A program made the position numbers and the translations under genes. Source: Erythroxylum novogranatense (taxonomy: Eukaryota; Streptophyta; Magnoliopsida; Malpighiales; Erythroxylaceae). Taken from it: 64,000 nt of DNA. Positions 59,294-64,000 of this stretch are shown one piece after another (the stretch's first letter is position 1; every line of letters begins with the position of its first letter). The notes beneath the pieces were generated by a model. It was not told where the DNA came from. It ran no database searches and saw only the letters and a program-made list of their open reading frames with translations. The DNA is taken from the NCBI GenBank assembly GCA_029891385.1, contig CM057232.1, positions 67,579,824-67,643,823 of the forward strand. Direction: 5' to 3'.

Positions 59294-60750
59294 TTGGTTC
59301 TAATTGATGAGTGAGGGATGAATTCAATATTTGAATTTTTTGATTATATTGCTTTTCTTTTCATTTAGGACATTCATTTGCATAATGTCCTTCTTCTTTA
59401 CATAACCAACATTTACAATCTTTTTTCTTCTGAGGACAAAACTTCTGTTTTAATTTATGTTTTGGATTATACTTATATCTTCGAAAATATTTAGGAAATC
59501 GTTTGGGTTGATATGGTGATGGTTTATATCTTCTCCATCTATACTTTTTATAATGATTTTTTCTATATCTAGGGTTAAACTTTTTCTTTATATTTTTGTA
59601 CTTATGTTGATAGTTTTGTGTACATCCGTATTGTTGGGGTACGTCTGCATTTTGATCACAACATAATTTTAGTTGTTGATGTTTTAATGTTTGCTTAAGT
59701 TTTGATTCTAAACAATATTCAATTAATAGATCTTTTGTTGCTAATATGGCTCCACCTAAATTATGTATTAATCTTTTGTTACTAATATGGCTCCACCTAA
59801 ATTATGCGCGACTTGATGTTTTTCGACCTTATCATGAAATTGTTGTTGTACTTTAACATTAAAAGGGTATGGTAATTTTTGAATAAATACATGTATATAC
59901 ATTTCTTGTTCTACTCTTGGTAGTTTATAATAATGTTTTTGAAATTCACATATAAAAGCATCTAAATAATAGATATCACATAGATGAATATTATATAAAT
60001 GTCGAAGTGCTTTAAGTCTGTTTTCATTGTCTCTTGTAGCTTTGTGAAATATTACATCTTGTCTAAAGAATTCTTTATAAATTTCATCTCCAATTACTTC
60101 AAAGGTATCTTCATCTTGTATTTTACTAGTATAATGAGGTGTATTTTGTAATGCTTGGGCGTTCTCGATAAGAAAGTTCTGAACATTTCCTGAAGTTTTA
60201 TAGACTATAAAATTCCATAGTGAGTCCTTGTTATCTGGTCTATCTCCAAATGGTTTTTCTATTTGGATTATTAATTGTAGTCGATGATACCATTCATAAA
60301 ATAAATCTTCTGCATTGGTTGTACAATCTAAATTTAAGACACTATCGAGTCCTAATTTTGTAATTTTAGGTTTATATTCGGAGGAATATTTTCTAATTTT
60401 TGATCCTTTATAGTAATAGCCTTGTTTATTTAGAAATTCATCTTGATTTTCTGGAATCCATGAGTAATTTGTTGGTTGAAATTATTTTTTACGTTTGTCT
60501 CCTATTAGTTTTCCTTTTAATTTCAAATCTTGAGTATTACTACTTTCGGGTTTTCATCTTTATCCATATAGATCTCTTGATCAGATTCATATCCAAGAAT
60601 AATTTCATCTTTATGATCATTAGGGAGTACGTGACATAATTGATGATTTTCGGTTAAAGGTGTAAGGTGTAATTTGTTAACTAATTCAGTTATTTCGATT
60701 AATTGAGATTGTATATTCTTTTCAATATCTTCGATTGTTTGATCATTCAT
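59160..60750 (-). pseudogene. Pararetrovirus coat protein region, frameshifted
   Basis: It begins with ATG at 60750, directly after the stop of the preceding ORF (TAG-ATG), with an acidic 75-aa frame to 60523. The body continues in other frames (phrases YSWIPENQDEFLNKQG, DLFYEWYHRLQL, KALRHLYNIHLCDIYYLDAF). It ends in a lysine-rich stretch and the Caulimoviridae CCHC knuckle CKCWLCKEEGHYANEC near 59,370-59,415. A TGA at 59363-59361 follows, although a Ser/Glu/Asp-rich tail in the same frame continues to about 59,190. A stop lies near 60,483. Identification rests on the knuckle, the acidic ends and the position before pol. Confidence 0.87.
59727..59806. repeat. Tandem duplication of ~40 bp in the coat-protein region
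   Basis: The phrase tcttttgttRctaatatggc with its continuation tccacctaaattatg occurs twice in succession. The second copy follows after a few bases (attaa). It falls just where the coat-protein frame is lost, so it probably helped break it. Confidence 0.88.
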
Positions 60751-60960
60751 CTAAGTTCTTTTTCGAGGGATTTTTGTAATTCTAATCTCTGATACCACTT
60801 TTGGGGGCGGATCTTTTAGTATTCTTTGATCATTTGTTTGGTTGATTAAATTCAATATTTCTATTTGTGTTTGAACTATCGCTTCTAATTTTTGTTCCAA
60901 TAATTCTTGAGCTTGTACTATGGCATCTAATTGCTGAGTGATACTAGTCAAGGTAGTCAT
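60751..60960 (-). CDS. Pararetrovirus 69-aa coiled-coil ORF containing the primer site
   Basis: The frame is open from ATG 60960 to TAG 60753-60751. The start overlaps the movement-protein stop by four bases (ATGA) and the stop is followed directly by the next ATG. Heptad-like Leu/Ile spacing (LDAIVQAQELLEQKLEAIV) predicts a coiled coil; the C-terminus is basic (KIPRKRT). It might correspond to the non-essential small ORF after the movement protein of soymoviruses, or to a short virion-associated protein. No catalytic motif. Confidence 0.65.
   Translation of the reverse strand: MTTLTSITQQLDAIVQAQELLEQKLEAIVQTQIEILNLINQTNDQRILKDPPPKVVSEIRITKIPRKRT
60787..60797 (-). promoter_or_regulatory. tRNA-Met primer-binding site of the pararetrovirus
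   Basis: The minus strand reads TGGTATCAGAG followed by A where the consensus has C, matching 11 of 12 bases of the site that defines position 1 of caulimovirid genomes. It lies inside the 69-aa ORF rather than in the leader. Confidence 0.75.
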
Positions 60961-61955
60961 AATTTTTGAATTAAATATGAAGATAATGTAGAAATTTGAT
61001 TTTGAATTTCATCTAATTGTCTATTTTGATTAGGTTCGGTGATTCTAATTGGTCTTTCTATATATATAGGTCTTTGATGTCTGGTTGATGTTGATCTAAG
61101 AAGAGGAATAGTATTGGATGCTGATTCAGAAAAAGAATGTCTTCTTTCAAGTAATGGAGGTTGATAAAATGGTTGTCGTATTGCTGGAAGAGGCTGTATT
61201 TTCGGTTGTATTTTAATTCCTACTTTAACTACTTCTTGAAATAATTGGTCCAAATAAATTTGTTCTGTATGTTTAAAATCGATACTATGGTGAGAATTGG
61301 TTAAGGCATAACTAATTTGATAGGTTAATGAAAAAGGATATTGTCCTTGAGTCATAAGATTATCTTGATAAAACTTATATGCTATGGTAATAGTTTTATC
61401 TAATTCTGATGATATTAAGGGAATGCCCAATTTTAATCTAGTATTGAATTTTATTTTACCATATTGTAAATTTCCGTTCATCATTCCTAATACTTGATCA
61501 TTGAGATTATTCATTCGTTCATCAAGTATTGCCATTCTGATAGGAGTATCAATTCCTTCTTGGAAAGTTGATTTTAATAAGATTTGTATTGTGGATAGTT
61601 GAATATAACCTATTTTCTTTCTTTTTGATTCAGGTAGTAATTGTAATTGTCTATTAATTTGACCAGGGTCTATTAAACTGATTCTTAAATTTCCATTGCA
61701 TTGATCAATTCTAATTGGTGTTTCTTGAATTATTTTTCCAAAATAGATAAGATTTTTTCTATTGAAAATTTGTTTTAAAGTTGATTTATGAATATCTTGT
61801 CCTTTCTTTAGATCTAATTGAGCTTTTGCTATTTGTTTTTGTTTTTCTTGTTTAATTAAAGTGGAAACTTTAAAAGTTCCTAATGATTCTGTTAATTCTA
61901 AAGTGTCTACATCTAATATGGTTGAAGATTGAGAATTCCTAATGAATGATAACAT
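60957..61955 (-). CDS. Pararetrovirus movement protein (30K superfamily)
   Basis: A 332-aa intact frame. Position first among the large ORFs, length and pattern fit ORF I movement proteins, which form tubules at plasmodesmata to pass virions between cells. Supporting features are the central hydrophobic beta-strand core (KIGYIQLSTIQILLKSTF), the Asp-bearing stretch just after it (GIDTPIRMAILDERMNN), and NGNLQYGKIKFNTRLKLGIPL. The C-terminus is Pro/Ser/Arg-rich and ends in a short helix. It overlaps the leader ORF at its start and the 69-aa ORF at its end. No break seen. Confidence 0.85.
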   Translation of the reverse strand: MLSFIRNSQSSTILDVDTLELTESLGTFKVSTLIKQEKQKQIAKAQLDLKKGQDIHKSTLKQIFNRKNLIYFGKIIQETPIRIDQCNGNLRISLIDPGQINRQLQLLPESKRKKIGYIQLSTIQILLKSTFQEGIDTPIRMAILDERMNNLNDQVLGMMNGNLQYGKIKFNTRLKLGIPLISSELDKTITIAYKFYQDNLMTQGQYPFSLTYQISYALTNSHHSIDFKHTEQIYLDQLFQEVVKVGIKIQPKIQPLPAIRQPFYQPPLLERRHSFSESASNTIPLLRSTSTRHQRPIYIERPIRITEPNQNRQLDEIQNQISTLSSYLIQKL

Positions 61956-62191
61956 TGATGATCGTCTCGAATATGTTCTAATTGTTCTAACTGAGTAGTA
62001 TATAACTGATGTAATCTTTGTACTATTGATAAATGTTCTGTATATGGTCTTCTACCGATTCTGTTGACACCGACAAAGATAAGATAGTTTATACGATCTT
62101 CATTATAGAGAATATGATCATGATAATAATTAATAGCTTATTGTGTATATTGTATTCGTTCATATAAATCTGTACAAATAGGGCAACTCAT
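61913..62191 (-). pseudogene. Small leader ORF of the pararetrovirus (ORF VII-like position)
   Basis: The frame starts ATG at 62191, begins MSCPICTDLYERI, has TAA at 62140-62138, then stays open (LEQLEHIRDDHQCYHS) to TAG at 61915-61913, overlapping the movement protein. About 92 codons if read past the stop. Directly upstream on the same strand an acidic tail (NVDEDINYDLD) ends just before it (TAA-ATG). No function is recognised. Confidence 0.5.
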
Positions 62192-62323
62192 TTAGTCTAA
62201 GTCGTAATTAATATCTTCATCTACGTTTTCATAATCTACACTAGTTAATTCTATATTTTCCATTTCTTCATCAATTTGAATCAAATGTTCAAGATCAATA
62301 CATATGATCTAAATCGTATCTAA

Positions 62324-62830
<507 letters not shown>

Positions 62831-63588
62831 TGTTTGGTTTAGAGCAAGAATTGGATCTTAATTTTATGTTTTAAGAGGTGTTTGATGTGTTTGTGAGTAT
62901 TTAGAAATAGGAAATTAAAGAATGGAGAAGATGTTGGATGCATTTAAGAAGGCAAGATCGTGTATGAAGAAGCTATATGACTCTTTAGCACGATCGTGCC
63001 AGGAGGTATCTTTAGGCACGAGTTTTAATATTATATAAAACTTGCTCAACAATAGTGAAATTCACAAATTAAGTAATGCAATCTTGGAGGTTTTAACTAT
63101 AAAGATATTTTAGTTATTCAACTGAGGGTTAGTTATTAATAGTCTTGAGAAACAAATCAACATAAGATAGAAAGTTTTACAGTCCAATAATCAATAATTT
63201 AAGTGCATGATAAAGGGTTAATTTTTAAGATATCTTTGGCAGATTCATCACTTAGGCATTACTTGCTTGTTATTGTTTAATTGTAGTGCTTTCTTCATAA
63301 TAGTCCATTCTTGTGTTAAACCTTATTTTAGTTAGTTTTGTTTTGTTTTCAATTAAATCCACAACCTGATTCGGCAGTTAGATAATAAAATAGGGTTAGT
63401 ACTAGTATTTACGGTATTTATGTGATCGATTTGTATTTGCTAGTACTAGTTATAACTACACCATGCACTTAACTTATAATATCACAAAAATGACATTAAA
63501 CCTTTTATATGAATAGATCAATAATAATTTAAAATGTTGCATGCAAACCTAGAGATAAATCATCATAAATCATCTGTATTAGGATTCA
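62831..63588 (+). repeat. Athila/Tat-like LTR fragment
   Basis: Contains the perfect palindrome gcacgatcgtgc (62988-62999), a TATA-like ttatataaaac near 63,033, and long AT-rich stretches resembling the downstream halves of the LTR-like repeats at 46.2 and 53.0 kb. Boundaries cannot be placed. Confidence 0.35.
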
Positions 63589-64000
63589 TGTAACACCTAC
63601 ATACCCCCTAGAAGGATATGCAAATGCCACGCAAAATAGAACTAAAACATGCCAAACATTCCAAAGCACTTCCATTGTTGGAACCTAAACTTTTCTTGGA
63701 AGTTAGAACTATTATATGTGAAATGTTGGAAGTTATAACTTGAAACATGATCACTAAGTACGCTTCGGTGTTTTAGCCATAACTTTTTCTCTAGTTATCC
63801 GAATGAGGTGATTCTCAATTTGGACTAAACTAGAGAAATAGGGCTACAACTTATCTGATGAAATCAAGTTCTAATTTGGTCTCAAAGAATTTCAATTTTT
63901 GTGTGAAAATTGAGCATAGAATATTATTTCAGTATAAGAATAGTTCAGAAATGTTTGGGATATAACTTTCGGAATTTCGAACCAAATTGAATGATTTTGA
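63589..64000 (+). mobile_element. Start of a fifth long-LTR gypsy-type LTR, cut by the window end
   Basis: Begins TGTAACACC. From about 63,740 it follows copy A (21,370-21,640) in order: acttcggt-type phrase, a taactt...tcgg segment, ctaga-RtaRggctac, then aagaatagtYcaRa and gaaYcaaattgaatgat at the window end. Orientation plus. Only the first 0.4 kb is visible. Confidence 0.65.

Larger units (their letters stand above)
55479..62323 (-). mobile_element. Endogenous pararetrovirus (Caulimoviridae), near full-length, degenerate
   Basis: On the minus strand, from right to left: small leader ORF (62191-61913), movement protein (61955-60957), 69-aa ORF holding the tRNA-Met primer site (60960-60751), coat protein region (60750 to about 59160), protease (59293-58979), RT-RNase H (58451-57309), transactivator (57321-55942), then an intergenic promoter (TATAAATAG) and poly(A) signal. 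There is no integrase, as expected for the family. Neighbouring ORFs touch or overlap by a few bases. The linear copy breaks the circular genome in the leader downstream of the promoter. Length about 6.8 kb. Order and separate ORFs exclude single-polyprotein genera. Breaks are limited, so the insertion looks only moderately old. Confidence 0.92.

Overview
This window is AT-rich nuclear DNA of a eudicot plant. The evidence is one intron-containing plant housekeeping gene, Ty1/copia and Ty3/gypsy retrotransposons primed by plant initiator tRNA-Met, and an endogenous plant pararetrovirus. The species cannot be named from the sequence. Almost everything outside the one gene is mobile DNA or its debris.

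Layout. 1-1420 is the decayed integrase end of a Ty3/gypsy element. 1.9-7.7 kb is mostly featureless, with a probable SINE at about 5.4-5.6 kb and a 160-bp tandem repeat at 6.2-6.75 kb. 7722-24409 is one minus-strand Ty1/copia element that can be followed from LTR to LTR although two later insertions split it. One is a composite copia element with two and a partial third LTR (10337-18842, target duplication AAATT). The other is a 3.26-kb gypsy-type solo LTR (19817-23074, target duplication GAGAG). A MITE-like element lies at 25.2-25.9 kb. The only apparently functional host gene is at 28818-35234 (minus strand, 13 coding exons, 529 aa). It encodes a TRF4/5-type non-canonical poly(A) polymerase of the nuclear RNA-surveillance and rRNA-processing class.

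Upstream of that gene lie two more long solo LTRs of the same broad family as the one at 19.8 kb: 35746-38915 and 39875-45757. The second is split by a palindromic copia insertion (42563-45201) in which two LTRs stand in opposite orientation, both outer ends are the same LTR terminus, and a 5-bp target duplication ACATG flanks the whole. 46.2-54.2 kb is a degenerate Athila/Tat-like gypsy element. It has two LTR-like direct repeats and is itself split by a fourth long solo LTR (50187-52761, target duplication ACTTA).

55479-62323 is a near-complete endogenous caulimovirid on the minus strand: small leader ORF, movement protein, small coiled-coil ORF containing the tRNA-Met primer site, coat protein, protease/reverse transcriptase/RNase H, transactivator, then a TATA-box promoter and poly(A) signal. 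It is bounded on both sides by the same kind of TAA/TGA microsatellite. The movement-protein frame, the small ORF and the RT-RNase H frame are open. The coat protein, protease-RT junction, transactivator and leader ORF carry breaks. The right end holds another Athila-like LTR fragment and the first 0.4 kb of a fifth long LTR that runs out of the window.

The less expected signals are the palindromic copia insertion with two identical outer ends, the conserved hairpin arrays and possible intron shared by the long solo LTRs, a ten-copy 10-bp palindrome array in a copia leader, and the pararetrovirus with an unusual primer-site position.
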